This document shows, piece by piece, positions 33,025 to 44,755 of a stretch of DNA of 64,000 nucleotides (the stretch's first letter is position 1; every line of letters starts with the position of its first letter). This stretch comes from Hymenobacter properus. Its GTDB lineage: Bacteria; Bacteroidota; Bacteroidia; Cytophagales; Hymenobacteraceae. The notes under the pieces are model-generated. The model was not told the DNA's origin, made no database searches, and saw nothing but the letters and a program-made list of their open reading frames with translations. The position numbers and the translations under genes are program-made. The stretch covers positions 248,001-312,000 of the forward strand of contig NZ_JADQDP010000002.1 in the NCBI RefSeq assembly GCF_015694735.1, written 5' to 3'.

Positions 33025-34191
33025 TTACAGCCGGCGCAATGCCACCCGGCGGTTGCGCGGGCGCTGGGCAGGGTCGGCGTTGTCGGCCACGGGCTGGGTG
33101 CCGCCGTAGCCCACGGGACGCAGCTGCCCGGCCGCCACGCCGTGGGCCGTGAGGTAGAGGCACACCACCTCGGCTCGCTGCTGCGACAGCTGGCGGTTGA
33201 GCTCGGCATTGCCCACGTTGTCGGTGTGGCCCTGCACTTCGAAGCGCAACGCCGGCTGGGCGCGCAAGGTGGCAGCCAGCCCGTCCAGGGCAGTGCGCAC
33301 GGCCGGCAGCAGCCGCGCCTGCCCCTGGTCGAAATAAAGCTCGGGCAGGGTCAAGGCCTCGCCCACTGCCAACGTGGTCAGCCGCGCCGTGCTGCTCGAA
33401 TCAATAACGACCGAAACGGGAAGAGGGGCCTTTTCTACTGCTGGCACCACCCGCTTTGTGGCCACAGGCTTCGGTGCTGGTATGCGGGGCAATGCCGACG
33501 CCACTGGTTTTTTCCTCGGTGGCGGCGCGGGCAGTGGCGGCTTGCTTGCGGCCACCGTTTGAGGAGCCAGCGCTTTGGGGGCCGGCGTGGGAGGGGTGGC
33601 CGGCCTTGCCACTAGTTTGGGATTGCTCCGAAACAAATAAGCCGCCGAAATGGGCACGGGCTTGGGTTTGCTGGCGGCCACGCCCCATAGATTTCGCCAG
33701 GAGGAAGACACCGTCGACGGCAGCTCCCAGTTGACGAACACGCGGGTATCGAGGCGGTATTGGCAGTAGTCGACCCGCAGGCGGTAGGGCTCGCCGGCCC
33801 GCAGCGTCACGGTGGCGGTGTATACGCTTACGGGCTGCCCGCGCCACTCATTTAGTAGCAGTTTGTCGTTCACCCACAGCCGGATGCCGTCGTCCACGGT
33901 TACGTGAAAGGTATATTCGCCGCTGGCCGGCGGTACCAGCCAGCCCGTCCAGCGCACCGAAAAATCCTCGGCTGGCAGGCCTGGCGCGGGCGGCTGATGG
34001 CCCCAATTGAAATCGATAGTGGCGTCGCGCCGGGTCAAAACATACTTTTCAAAATCAGTGCCCTCGTAGTAGTCGCCCCGCAAACCGTTAATGGCGGGCT
34101 GCGCCTGGCCTTGTGCCCCAGCTACTTGCGTGGCCAGCAGTATCGAAAGTAAGGCCACTATGGGCCGGCGTTTGTTATTCAGGGAGCTCAT
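33025..34191 (-). CDS. PA14-OmpA envelope protein
   Basis: A 388-residue secreted protein. A signal peptide (about 1-26, RPIVALLSILLATQVAGAQG) is followed by a PA14 domain (about 35-160; FSVRWTGWLVPPASGEYTFH, DDGIRLWVND, YCQYRL), which in other proteins binds carbohydrate. Next comes a long Pro/Ala/Lys-rich linker (about 190-260) and a C-terminal OmpA-like peptidoglycan-binding domain (about 275-388; LYFDQGQARLLP, VQGHTDNVGNAELN, QQRAEVVCLYL, NRRVALRRL). It should tie a sugar-binding module to the cell wall in the periplasm or outer membrane. I use the ATG at 34191. No partner gene is obvious. Confidence 0.9.
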   Translation of the reverse strand: MSSLNNKRRPIVALLSILLATQVAGAQGQAQPAINGLRGDYYEGTDFEKYVLTRRDATIDFNWGHQPPAPGLPAEDFSVRWTGWLVPPASGEYTFHVTVDDGIRLWVNDKLLLNEWRGQPVSVYTATVTLRAGEPYRLRVDYCQYRLDTRVFVNWELPSTVSSSWRNLWGVAASKPKPVPISAAYLFRSNPKLVARPATPPTPAPKALAPQTVAASKPPLPAPPPRKKPVASALPRIPAPKPVATKRVVPAVEKAPLPVSVVIDSSSTARLTTLAVGEALTLPELYFDQGQARLLPAVRTALDGLAATLRAQPALRFEVQGHTDNVGNAELNRQLSQQRAEVVCLYLTAHGVAAGQLRPVGYGGTQPVADNADPAQRPRNRRVALRRL

Positions 34192-34252
34192 CTTTCGACA
34201 ACGCAACGGCTCCAAAAAGTAGTATCATTTTCACGAAACCCACCCGGCCGCT

Positions 34253-34693
34253 CTACTTAAACTCGTTCCCACAATGGAAGCAGTGATACCGGTGGCCCCG
34301 CACCGGAAACCGCAGTAGCACCGACAGCACCGATTCCCAGAAGCCATAGGTATTGCGCGTGGCCGGCCCCCAGGCCACATCCGATGACCCGCAGCGGGGG
34401 CAGCGCGGCGTCACCGGGTCGGGGGCATCGGCGGCGAAGGAGGCTACGTCGGGCTCGGTGGCTAGCGGCACCGGCTCGTGGTGCAGGATTTCCAGGGCCG
34501 CCTCGGCGTCGCGCTGCCGCACATACAGCCGCACGCCACCCGTGATGGGGCTGTAGAGCGGCAGCAGCGACACCAGGTTTTCGTTGCTCAGAAAGCACGG
34601 AATGCCCGCCGCCTCCAGGCGGGTGCGCGCCAGGTTGGCCGCCAGCGGCTCGTAAAACGATTCAAGAAAAACGATGGAATCGGGACCGGGCAC
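34253..34693 (-). CDS. DUF2007-type signal-transducing protein with zinc ribbon
   Basis: A protein of about 146 residues. The N-terminal part matches the small DUF2007 fold (SIVFLESFYEPLAANLARTR, then AGIPCFLSNENL and RLYVRQRDAEAALEIL). The C-terminal part is a zinc-ribbon: CPRCGSSDVAWG and YHCFHCGNEF give two CXXC knuckles. The start is a GTG at 34693; the frame upstream of it is the arm of a family C foldback element and has no credible ATG. The native start may have been displaced by that insertion. DUF2007 proteins are thought to be ligand-binding regulators, but no function is established here. Confidence 0.75.
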   Translation of the reverse strand: MPGPDSIVFLESFYEPLAANLARTRLEAAGIPCFLSNENLVSLLPLYSPITGGVRLYVRQRDAEAALEILHHEPVPLATEPDVASFAADAPDPVTPRCPRCGSSDVAWGPATRNTYGFWESVLSVLLRFPVRGHRYHCFHCGNEFK

Positions 34694-34700
34694 CTTGGGA

Positions 34701-34799
34701 AGTGTTGAGTTTTGACTGCTGCGTGTTGAATGATTCAGTTCCGGAGCCGGATAATGGTCGACTGGCAACTCAACATTCAACCCGCAGCACTCAACATTT
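34701..34799. repeat. family C foldback element, copy 1
   Basis: Imperfect inverted repeat of AGTGTTGAGT and TGTTGAATG words (left from 34701) with complement ACTCAAC...CAACATTT (right to 34799). It ends 1 nt before the stop codon of the lipoprotein gene and begins 7 nt before the GTG start of the DUF2007 gene, filling the whole space between them. Confidence 0.85.
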
Positions 34800-34800
34800 C

Positions 34801-35367
34801 TTATTTCGGCTGCGCTTTGGTGGCGTCGCTGATGCCGGAGGCCGTGTGGCCGGCTTGCAGCGTCACCCACTCGGCCTGCCGGGCCCGAATGGCTACTTCA
34901 TAGCGGGCCGGCATGTCGAGCCGAATTTGCTTGAGCTGGTCGTTCAGGCGCTGGTACACGGCGCGGGCGTAGTCCCAGTCGCGGTCGGTCCAGGCGCCGC
35001 GCTGGGCGCGTACTTCCCGAATAAATTGGGTGTAGGCATTGGGCAGGTCGGCCGGCGTGAGGGCATTTACCTGGCCCGAGTACGGCCCCAGCAGCTTGGT
35101 TTCCATAGCAATCTGCTGGCGCGGGTCGAGGGGCCGGGCGCGGCGGGCGCGGTTGGCGGCGTTGTAGGTGGCGGCGCCTTTGCCCACGCGGGCGAGCTTG
35201 TGGGCCGCGCTGCTGGCCAGGGTGTCGAGTTCGCGGCCGGCATTGCGGGCGGCGGCGCGGCGTTCGTTCGGGGTTGAGTCGCAGCTGGTCAGGGCCAGCG
35301 TCAGGGCCGCGAGGGTGCCAGCCAGCCGGGCGCAGCGGCCGCTGTTTCCTTCAAATCGTAGTTTCAT
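34801..35367 (-). CDS. putative lipoprotein
   Basis: A 188-residue protein with a lipoprotein signal peptide: LAALTLALTSC gives a lipobox (Leu-Thr-Ser-Cys) near residue 29. The mature part is helical and charged, with a basic stretch (RARRARPLDP) and a C-terminal region rich in Arg, Asp and Ala (TDRDWDYARAVYQRLNDQLK). I recognise no named domain. Likely anchored to the outer membrane facing the periplasm. The ATG at 35367 was chosen because the signal peptide follows closely. The stop codon touches a foldback element. Confidence 0.72.
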   Translation of the reverse strand: MKLRFEGNSGRCARLAGTLAALTLALTSCDSTPNERRAAARNAGRELDTLASSAAHKLARVGKGAATYNAANRARRARPLDPRQQIAMETKLLGPYSGQVNALTPADLPNAYTQFIREVRAQRGAWTDRDWDYARAVYQRLNDQLKQIRLDMPARYEVAIRARQAEWVTLQAGHTASGISDATKAQPK

Positions 35368-35411
35368 AGCGCACAGGCGGGCAGGTGGTGGAGCCAATTC
35401 AGCCCCGCCTT

Positions 35412-35993
35412 CTACGGCTGGGCCAGGCGAAAGGTAAGCGTCAGCTCATATTCGACGGCCACCGCGTGGCTGCCCAGCTTGGCCGGAATCCACTCATCCG
35501 GGATGGTGCGGGCCACGCGCAGGGCCTCCTGGTCGCAGCCGCCCCCAATGCTGCGCAGCACCCGGTGCCCACTGGCCCGCCCCAGCGTATCAACCGCAAA
35601 ACTCACCGTGACCTGGCCTTGGATGTTGCGCTCCTGCGCTTGCGGTGGGTATTGCAGCTGGGTGGTGTAGGTGGCCAGGGCCGGGTCGCCACCAATGAAC
35701 AGCGGCGGCCGGTCCACGGCGTGCCGCGTCCACTGGCCGGGCTTCATTTCGATGTTATAGATAAACTCGCCATTGGGGCGGAAATACAGCAATTCTTTGG
35801 TCGAATGGTCGTAGCGCTGCACCACCACCTGCTCCTTCGAGGCCGTGTAGCCGTAGTATTCCCACACGCCCACTTTGGTGCGGCGGTCGAGTTGGCCGCT
35901 TTCCCATTTGGTGGTGTGCATTTTTTGGGCGTTGGCTGTCAGCGTCAGCGTGATGAGGAAAAGTTGACAAATGGAGTAAATGTAATTATTCAT
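35412..35993 (-). CDS. TonB C-terminal-like periplasmic protein
   Basis: A 193-residue protein with a signal peptide (about 1-22, SICQLFLITLTLTANAQ). A middle part of MORN-like character (KWESGQLDRRTKVGVWEYYG) is followed by a TonB C-terminal-like domain at about 105-193: QLQYPPQAQERNIQGQVTVS and GHRVLRSIGGGCDQEALRV. There is no N-terminal membrane anchor or Pro-rich spanner, so it is not a classical TonB and would act in the periplasm. Such proteins are common in Bacteroidota and of unknown role. Confidence 0.82.
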   Translation of the reverse strand: MNNYIYSICQLFLITLTLTANAQKMHTTKWESGQLDRRTKVGVWEYYGYTASKEQVVVQRYDHSTKELLYFRPNGEFIYNIEMKPGQWTRHAVDRPPLFIGGDPALATYTTQLQYPPQAQERNIQGQVTVSFAVDTLGRASGHRVLRSIGGGCDQEALRVARTIPDEWIPAKLGSHAVAVEYELTLTFRLAQP

Positions 35994-36090
35994 AGTAGCA
36001 CGGGTATTGAAGAATGAGAAATTGCTGCTGGTTCGGTCCCAAACGTTTGCTGAGACCTAAGGTAGCAAAATCTTCTTCTTACCCATAATG

Positions 36091-36570
36091 CTACTCCATT
36101 GCTCCGCCGTCTTCGAGGCGTTCCCGGAAGTAGAGCTGTTGTTCGTGAAGGCCAGGCAGGTGCGGGCAAATAGCGGCCAACTGGCTCAGTACCCGCAGTG
36201 CCCGCCGGTACTCGCCGAGCTGCCGCCAGATGCTGGCCTCGCCCCACAGCGCCCCAAAGTGCCGGGGCTCCCGGCGCAGCGTCTCGGCAATGTCATCAAG
36301 CGAAGCCCGGTATTCGCCGCGCAGGTAATGCGCCGTGGCCCGCTTGTTCCAAGCCTCGGCGAATGCCGGATTAATTTGAATTATTTCGGTAAAATGTTTA
36401 ATGGCCAGCGTGTGGTCTTCGGCCTGCATGGCGCGCATGCCAGCCTCCAGCACTTTGTCGAGGGCCACGTCGCCGCTCGTGAGCCAGAGCTGCCAGATAC
36501 CACTTTGCAGTGCCTCAATCTCGGCCGGCGCAGTAGCTGTGCGCAGTTGGGCAAACAGGTCGTCGAGCAT
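36091..36570 (-). CDS. TPR-repeat protein
   Basis: A 159-residue cytosolic protein with two or three tetratricopeptide repeats: AIKHFTEIIQINPAFAEAWN, GEYRASLDDIAETLRREPRH and GEYRRALRVLSQLAAICPHL. No signal peptide and no further domain. TPRs mediate protein contacts; the partner is unknown. A family A foldback element lies upstream (36599-36704). It is probably transcribed alone. Confidence 0.85.
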   Translation of the reverse strand: MLDDLFAQLRTATAPAEIEALQSGIWQLWLTSGDVALDKVLEAGMRAMQAEDHTLAIKHFTEIIQINPAFAEAWNKRATAHYLRGEYRASLDDIAETLRREPRHFGALWGEASIWRQLGEYRRALRVLSQLAAICPHLPGLHEQQLYFRERLEDGGAME

Positions 36571-36598
36571 TCTTTGATTCGGTCAGGTTTTAAAAAGG

Positions 36599-36704
36599 AC
36601 GTCATGCAGAGCGCCAGCGAAGCATCTTTACCGCACAACTAATCAATCCATACGATTGAATTGCTATTGCGGTAAAGATGCTTCGCTGGCGCTCTGCATG
36701 ACGT
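36599..36704. repeat. family A foldback element, copy 7
   Basis: Arms ACGTCATGCAGAGCGCCAGC... and complement, about 36 bp. Compared with copy 2, both arms carry one extra base at the same stem position (GCGCCAGCG on the left, CGCTGGCGC on the right). It lies between the TPR gene start and the metF stop. Confidence 0.94.
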
Positions 36705-36727
36705 TCTGGGTTTACCCCAAACCTGAC

Positions 36728-37684
36728 TTAAAATAACTCCGCTGCCACTCGCCGGATGCTTTCCGACTTGCCCATGCTGTAGTAGTGCAGGCAGGGCACG
36801 CCGTGGGCCATCAGCTCGCGGCTCTGGTTGAGGCACCACTCAATGCCCACGGCGCGGGCCGCGTCGTTGTCGCGGCACTGGCTCACGGCTTCCACCAAGG
36901 GCTCGGGCAGGTTGAGGTAGAAGGAGCGGGGCAGCATGGTGAGCTGGCTCTTGGTGGTGAGCGGCTTGAGGCCCGGAATGATGGGCACGTCAATGCCTGC
37001 GGCCCGGCACAGCTTCTCGAAGCGGAAAAACTCCTCGTTATCGAAAAACATCTGCGTCACGATGTAGTCGGCGCCGCGGTCCACCTTGTGCTTGAGGTAG
37101 CGGATGTCGGCGTTGTAGTTGGGCGCCTCGAAGTGCTTTTCGGGGTAGCCCGCCGTGCCAATGCAGAAATTAGTGGCCCAGGTGTCGTCCTGCTCCTGGT
37201 CGAGGTATTCGCCCTTGTTCAGGTTGGCCACCTGCCCGATGAGGTCGCAGGCGTAGGCGTGGCCGTCAGGCTCGGGCTTGAACACGCCCTCGCTCTTGAT
37301 GGGGTCGCCGCGCAGGGCCAGGATAGAGTCGATGCCGAGGAAGTGTAAGTCAATCAGCGCATTTTCCGTTTCCTCCTTCGTGAAGCCGCCGCAGATGAGG
37401 TGGGGCACGGTGTCCACATCAAACCGGTTTTTGATGGCCGCGCAAATGCCCACCGTGCCGGGGCGCCGGCGCACGGTTTTCTTTTCGAGCAGGCCGTTGG
37501 GGTGGTGGCGGTACACATACTCCTCGCGGTGGTAGGTCACGTCGATAAACGGCGGCTTGAACTCCATCAGGGGCTCAATGTTCGAAAACAGGTTGTGGAT
37601 GTTTTCGCCCTTTTTCGGCGGCAGCACTTCAAAGGAGAAGAGCGTCTTGCCCTTGGCACGCTCCAGGTGGTCGGTAACTTTCAT
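36728..37684 (-). CDS. metF: methylenetetrahydrofolate reductase MetF
   Basis: A 318-residue flavoprotein that reduces 5,10-methylenetetrahydrofolate to 5-methyltetrahydrofolate, the methyl donor for MetH. Family signatures include FSFEVLPPKKGE at the N-terminus (catalytic Glu region), DVTYHREEYV, ILALRGDPIKSEG, QMFFDNEEFFRFEKLCRAAG and VPIIPGLKPL. Length is near the bacterial norm of about 300. metH lies directly upstream on the same strand (89 nt apart, the gap being filled by a foldback element), so the genes probably share the SAM-responsive transcript. Confidence 0.96.
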   Translation of the reverse strand: MKVTDHLERAKGKTLFSFEVLPPKKGENIHNLFSNIEPLMEFKPPFIDVTYHREEYVYRHHPNGLLEKKTVRRRPGTVGICAAIKNRFDVDTVPHLICGGFTKEETENALIDLHFLGIDSILALRGDPIKSEGVFKPEPDGHAYACDLIGQVANLNKGEYLDQEQDDTWATNFCIGTAGYPEKHFEAPNYNADIRYLKHKVDRGADYIVTQMFFDNEEFFRFEKLCRAAGIDVPIIPGLKPLTTKSQLTMLPRSFYLNLPEPLVEAVSQCRDNDAARAVGIEWCLNQSRELMAHGVPCLHYYSMGKSESIRRVAAELF

Positions 37685-37689
37685 TGAGT

Positions 37690-37773
37690 GTAGCGCGGAC
37701 TTTTAGTCCGCGCTTGGAAGCGTAAAGTCAATATGGTTAGAGGCCTTTCAGGCGCGGACTCGCAGAGTCCGCG

Positions 37774-37777
<4 letters not shown>
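37690..37777. repeat. family B double-hairpin element
   Basis: Two small hairpins, GCGCGGACT-ttt-AGTCCGCGC on the left and GCGCGGACTC-gca-GAGTCCGCGC on the right, joined by about 45 nt. The outer ends GTAGCGCGGACT and AGTCCGCGCTAC also pair with each other, so the element can form a dumbbell or one long stem. Its right end supplies the TAG stop of metH. Confidence 0.9.
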
Positions 37778-41481
<3,704 letters not shown>

Positions 41482-41513
41482 TTCTTATCTGGGGCGAATA
41501 GCTACGTAAGCGC

Positions 41514-41660
41514 GTATCCAGAAAGAAACCCGTGCGCAGGCGCACAGTTCCGGCTGTCATCTTCTTTCACCCAAAATGGCGGTGAAACGGGAGTTGGCAC
41601 CTACTCGCGGTAGGTTGCCAAGACGTCATCGGGCCCGGTCCCTCGGTCTTTCTGGATAGC
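41514..41660 (-). ncRNA. SAM-I (S-box) riboswitch of metH
   Basis: Read on the minus strand, the leader has the conserved S-box core: ACCGAGGGACCGGGCCCGAT, then CTTGGCAACC, GGTGCCAACTCC and a GATGACAG segment. The P1 stem is TATCCAGAAAGA at the 5' side pairing perfectly with TCTTTCTGGATA at the 3' side. The 3' end lies 32 nt before the metH ATG and no terminator U-run intervenes, so control of translation is more likely than of transcription. Confidence 0.95.
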
Positions 41661-41669
41661 AGCGTAAGG

Positions 41670-41698
41670 CGAAGATACGACGCAGCCCTTTAAATCAA
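41670..41698 (-). promoter_or_regulatory. metH promoter (Bacteroidota type)
   Basis: On the minus strand TTG (41698-41696), an 18-nt spacer and TATCTTCG (41677-41670) fit the Bacteroidota consensus TTG-N19-TAnnTTTG with one mismatch. Transcription would start just upstream of riboswitch stem P1. Confidence 0.7.
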
Positions 41699-41731
41699 TT
41701 TTGGGTTTTGGGCCCGACTCTAACACAAAGC

Positions 41732-41766
41732 CCCGGCCCGCGCCGAGTGGGCACGGGCCGGGGCCA
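41732..41766 (-). terminator. strong GC hairpin after 38-aa gene
   Basis: GCCCCGGCCCGCGCC pairs with GGCaCGGGCCGGGGC around a 4-5-nt loop, about 15 bp. It is located between the stop of the 41794 gene and the metH promoter. On the minus strand it is followed by TTTGTG, a weak U-run. Confidence 0.7.
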
Positions 41767-41793
41767 TTTGATATTATGAAGCTGCTACGAGAG

Positions 41794-41910
41794 CTAGTCT
41801 TTCTTCACGCAATTCGGAACGGTCTTGCCGTCCTTTTTCTTGGTGCCTTCCTGCTCGTAGCCTTTCCAGCAGGGGTCTTTTTTGGCGGTGCTTGCTTTTT
41901 TCGTCGGCAT
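41794..41910 (-). CDS. 38-residue Lys-rich protein with two cysteines
   Basis: A tiny, basic protein: MPTKKASTAKK, then DPCWKGYEQEGTKKKDGK and TVPNCVKKD. The pattern CWxGYxxxGTKxKxGKxVPNCV is a compact, conserved-looking module that I have seen in unrelated contexts, including large phage proteins, but I know no function for it. Two cysteines could form a disulfide or bind metal. It shares its MPTKK start with the SDR tail at 32110. It is followed by a strong hairpin, which supports an expressed gene. The start ATG is at 41910. Confidence 0.7.
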   Translation of the reverse strand: MPTKKASTAKKDPCWKGYEQEGTKKKDGKTVPNCVKKD

Positions 41911-42041
41911 AATTCGGGTGGCTTCCGGTGAGAAAAAAGACGGTGGCCAGTGCGCCGGGCCACCCTCAACACTCAGCCGCTGGCGCTGCGACTCGGATGG
42001 GTTTACGCATTTGCCCGCCAGAAGTTCAGAAAAAACCAAGC

Positions 42042-43256
42042 TTACAGTAACCAGCACGGCCACGCGCTGCCTGCCGGAAACACGGCTGGCTCCGGCGGCA
42101 GCTCCAGAAACGCAGTGGCTCCCACCAGGCCCAGCATGTCGCCCGAGCCGCCCACCCGGAGCGGCGTGGCCAGTCGCCGGCCCTCGGCATCCACCGCCAG
42201 GCGTACGGGCACGAAGTGCGTGAGCAGGGGCTTGAAATTGATATCCACCGTAAGCACGGCCGGTGCGGGGGCTTCCACCGCTGCCGGTGCGCCTTCTGGC
42301 TGCTGCACGGCGCGCAGCCAGGGCCGCGCGTAGCGGCAGGCCGTGATGAAGGTGGACACCGGATTGCCGGGCAGGCCAAACACCACCGGCCCACCTTCCC
42401 GCGCCCCAAACCACAACGGTTTGCCAGGCCGCTGCTGCACCTCGTGGAAAATTTCGCGCACCTGCAGTTCACGCAGCAGGCCCGGCAGGTGGTCAGCGCG
42501 GCCCTTGCTCACGGCCCCGCTCAGCACCACGGCATCGAAGTCGGCGCCGAGGATTTTGGTGAGGCCATCGCGCAGCTCCTCCAGTGCATCGGGCAAGTGG
42601 AACATCGAAACTGCGGCGCCATCCTGCGTGAACAGCGCCTGCAAGGCGTAGGCATTGGAACGCCGAATCTGGTGCGGCAGCGGCGTTTCCGGGATGCCTA
42701 CCAACTCGTCGCCGGTGCTCACCACGGCCACACGAGCGGCGCGCGTCACGGCCAACTCAGCGGCGCCCACGGTGGCGGCCACGGCCAGCTCGGCCGGTCC
42801 TAGGCGGGTGCCGGGCGTGAGCAGGGCATCGCCCGCGCGGCGGTCGGCGGCCTGGTGGTGGATATTGACGCCGGGCGCTTCGGGCGGCGGAATCTGAATG
42901 TGGGCGCGGTTGTCGTGCAGCAGAATGTCCTCGTAGCGCACCACCACGTCGGTGCCGGCGGGCAGCACCGCGCCAGTCATCACCTCTACGGCCTGTCGGG
43001 CATCAAGCAGCGGCCGGGGCGGGGCGCCGGCAAATTGCGCGTGCTGAATTTCAAACTCTGTTTGCCCACCGGCCCAGGCGGTGTGCGCCAGGGCAATGCC
43101 GTCCATGGCCACGCGGTTGAAGGGCGGGAAGTCGCGGTCGGCCATCAGGGTCTCGGCCAGGATGCGGCCAGCGGCGTGGGGCAGGGGCACGGTTTCGGGC
43201 GGCAGCGGGCGGGCCGTGGCGAGGACGCGGGCCGTGGCTTCGGCGGGGGAGAGCAT
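42042..43256 (-). CDS. moeA: molybdopterin molybdenumtransferase MoeA
   Basis: A 404-residue MoeA, which inserts molybdate into adenylated molybdopterin. Seen are the N-terminal domain I/II pattern LSPAEATARVL and DRDFPPFNRVAMDGIA, VMTGAVLPAGTDVVV, the MogA-like domain III with RVAVVSTGDELV, VVLSGAVSKGRADHLPGLL and KPLWFG.REGGPVVFGLPGNPVS, and a C-terminal domain IV. I start at the ATG at 43256; upstream in-frame codons run into a foldback region. It is separate from the other moa genes but on the edge of the same cluster. Neither moaB nor mogA is seen in the window. Confidence 0.95.
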   Translation of the reverse strand: MLSPAEATARVLATARPLPPETVPLPHAAGRILAETLMADRDFPPFNRVAMDGIALAHTAWAGGQTEFEIQHAQFAGAPPRPLLDARQAVEVMTGAVLPAGTDVVVRYEDILLHDNRAHIQIPPPEAPGVNIHHQAADRRAGDALLTPGTRLGPAELAVAATVGAAELAVTRAARVAVVSTGDELVGIPETPLPHQIRRSNAYALQALFTQDGAAVSMFHLPDALEELRDGLTKILGADFDAVVLSGAVSKGRADHLPGLLRELQVREIFHEVQQRPGKPLWFGAREGGPVVFGLPGNPVSTFITACRYARPWLRAVQQPEGAPAAVEAPAPAVLTVDINFKPLLTHFVPVRLAVDAEGRRLATPLRVGGSGDMLGLVGATAFLELPPEPAVFPAGSAWPCWLL

Positions 43257-43309
43257 GGGTATTGGTTGAGAGTTAAAAGCAAAGGATGAAGCGGTGGCCA
43301 AAAAACAGC

Positions 43310-43401
43310 ACGTCATGCTGAGCGCAGTCGAAGCATCTCTGCCGCAACAGTAAATGAATACTTGCGCGGTAGAGATGCTTCGACTGCGCTCAGCATGACG
43401 T
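43310..43401. repeat. family A foldback element, copy 8
   Basis: Arms ACGTCATGCTGAGCGCAGTC... and complement, about 36 bp, loop about 20 nt. It carries the GCAGTCGAAGC variant (extra T), matched in the right arm by GCTTCGACTGC. It lies between the moeA start and the stop of the reductase gene. Confidence 0.94.
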
Positions 43402-43423
43402 ACTGAATATTTCTGTGTAGCGC

Positions 43424-44491
43424 CTACGGAATCAGCCGGTCCTGGCGCAGCTGCGCGAACAAATCAAAGAACGAGTCTTCCGTGCTCTGAAACACGGTGA
43501 AGCCGCGCTTGCGACTGTTAGCCATGTCCGTCATCACTTCGATGGGCCGGCCCAGGTCCAAATCGGTGTGCCAGGGCGAGGCCAGACGGCTCAAATCAGC
43601 CTCTGCCAAGCCGTATTTCATAGCAATTTCACGCCAAGTGTCTGCGTCGCCGGCCATCTCCGTTTCAAGCGGGTAGGTGGCGCCGTCGAAACCTGCCGGT
43701 TCCACGCCAAACCACTCGGCCAAGCGCCCCCAGAGCTGACTCCAGCGGAAAACGTCGCCGTTCACCACGTTGTAGGCCTCGTTGCGGGCGGATTCGGTGG
43801 TGGCGGCCCACACCAGTTGCTTGGCGATGACGCGGGCATCGGTCACGTCCGACAGGCCTTCCCACTGCGCCCGCGAGCCCGGCCAGCGGAAAGGGCGCCC
43901 TGTTTCCTTGCAGATGCTGGCGTAGACGGCCAGCGTGGTGCCCAGATTCATCAGGTTGCCCACCGCCTTGCCAATGATGGTGTGCGGCCGGTGAATGCTC
44001 CAGGTGAAGCCGTCGCGTTCGGCCGCCGCGTACACCTCGTCTTCCTGCGCGTAGTAAAAGTTGTCGAGCGCCAGCCGGGGCTGCGACTCACGCAGCGGCG
44101 TGGGTGGGGGCACGCCTCCGCTCACGTAAGCCTCGAACGGCCCCAGGTAGTGCTTCAACCCCGTTACGAGGGCCACGTGCTGCACCGAGTGCTTCGGCCC
44201 CAGCACGGCCAGGAGGTTGCGCACCATGGCGCTGTTCACGCGGATGTTTTCGGCCTCGGTGTCATTACGCATCCAGCTGGTAATGAACACGTGCGTAGGG
44301 CGAATATTGGCCAGGGCGGTTTCCAGGCTGGCTACGTCCAACAAGTCGGCGGCCACGGGTTGCAGGTCGGGAATGTCGGTGCCGGGGCGGCGGGCCAGGC
44401 CGTAAGTCGGCCAGTCATTGGCCAGCAGTTCCTGGGCTAAGTTGCTGCCGATGATGCCGCTGGCACCAACGACTAAAGCGGTATTGGTCAT
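43424..44491 (-). CDS. PRISE-type NAD(P)-dependent reductase (SDR superfamily)
   Basis: A 355-residue extended SDR similar to progesterone 5-beta-reductase/iridoid synthase proteins. Motifs: cofactor binding GASGIIGSNL, then RRPG, ITSWMRNDTEAENIRVN, the catalytic-Lys motif TGLKHYLGPFE and the catalytic-Tyr motif NFYYAQEDEV. In plants this family reduces enones; bacterial members have broad activity on small alpha,beta-unsaturated carbonyls. The physiological substrate is unknown. The gene stands alone, divergent from moaC, with 264 nt of intergenic sequence upstream. Confidence 0.88.
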   Translation of the reverse strand: MTNTALVVGASGIIGSNLAQELLANDWPTYGLARRPGTDIPDLQPVAADLLDVASLETALANIRPTHVFITSWMRNDTEAENIRVNSAMVRNLLAVLGPKHSVQHVALVTGLKHYLGPFEAYVSGGVPPPTPLRESQPRLALDNFYYAQEDEVYAAAERDGFTWSIHRPHTIIGKAVGNLMNLGTTLAVYASICKETGRPFRWPGSRAQWEGLSDVTDARVIAKQLVWAATTESARNEAYNVVNGDVFRWSQLWGRLAEWFGVEPAGFDGATYPLETEMAGDADTWREIAMKYGLAEADLSRLASPWHTDLDLGRPIEVMTDMANSRKRGFTVFQSTEDSFFDLFAQLRQDRLIP

Positions 44492-44689
44492 AATTCGGGA
44501 TGGGAAATGGGCGGTCCAAAGGGGCCGATGCGGCAGATTTGCCGCGTTGGGCGTCGGTTGTTGGGCTCGGTGCCGGATACAAAACGGCTGCCTAGCCCAA
44601 TGGTTTGGGCTAAAACAATTGGGCGCCGAGTTGGCTAGATTAGCCTGGAGGTTTAGGTTGCGGCCCTACTAAGTGTCTAAGCGACCCTT

Positions 44690-44717
44690 GGCGACGCGAA
44701 CTAAAAGTCCGCGCTAC
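44690..44717. repeat. family B remnant
   Basis: AACTAAAAGTCCGCGCTAC preceded by GGCGACGCG: a single degenerate hairpin matching one half of the element at 37690-37777. It lies in the moaC upstream region. The rest of 44492-44755 shows nothing I can name. Confidence 0.6.
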
Positions 44718-44755
44718 TTTCAACGATTAGGCCCTTTCCCACGTCTCTACGCCCT

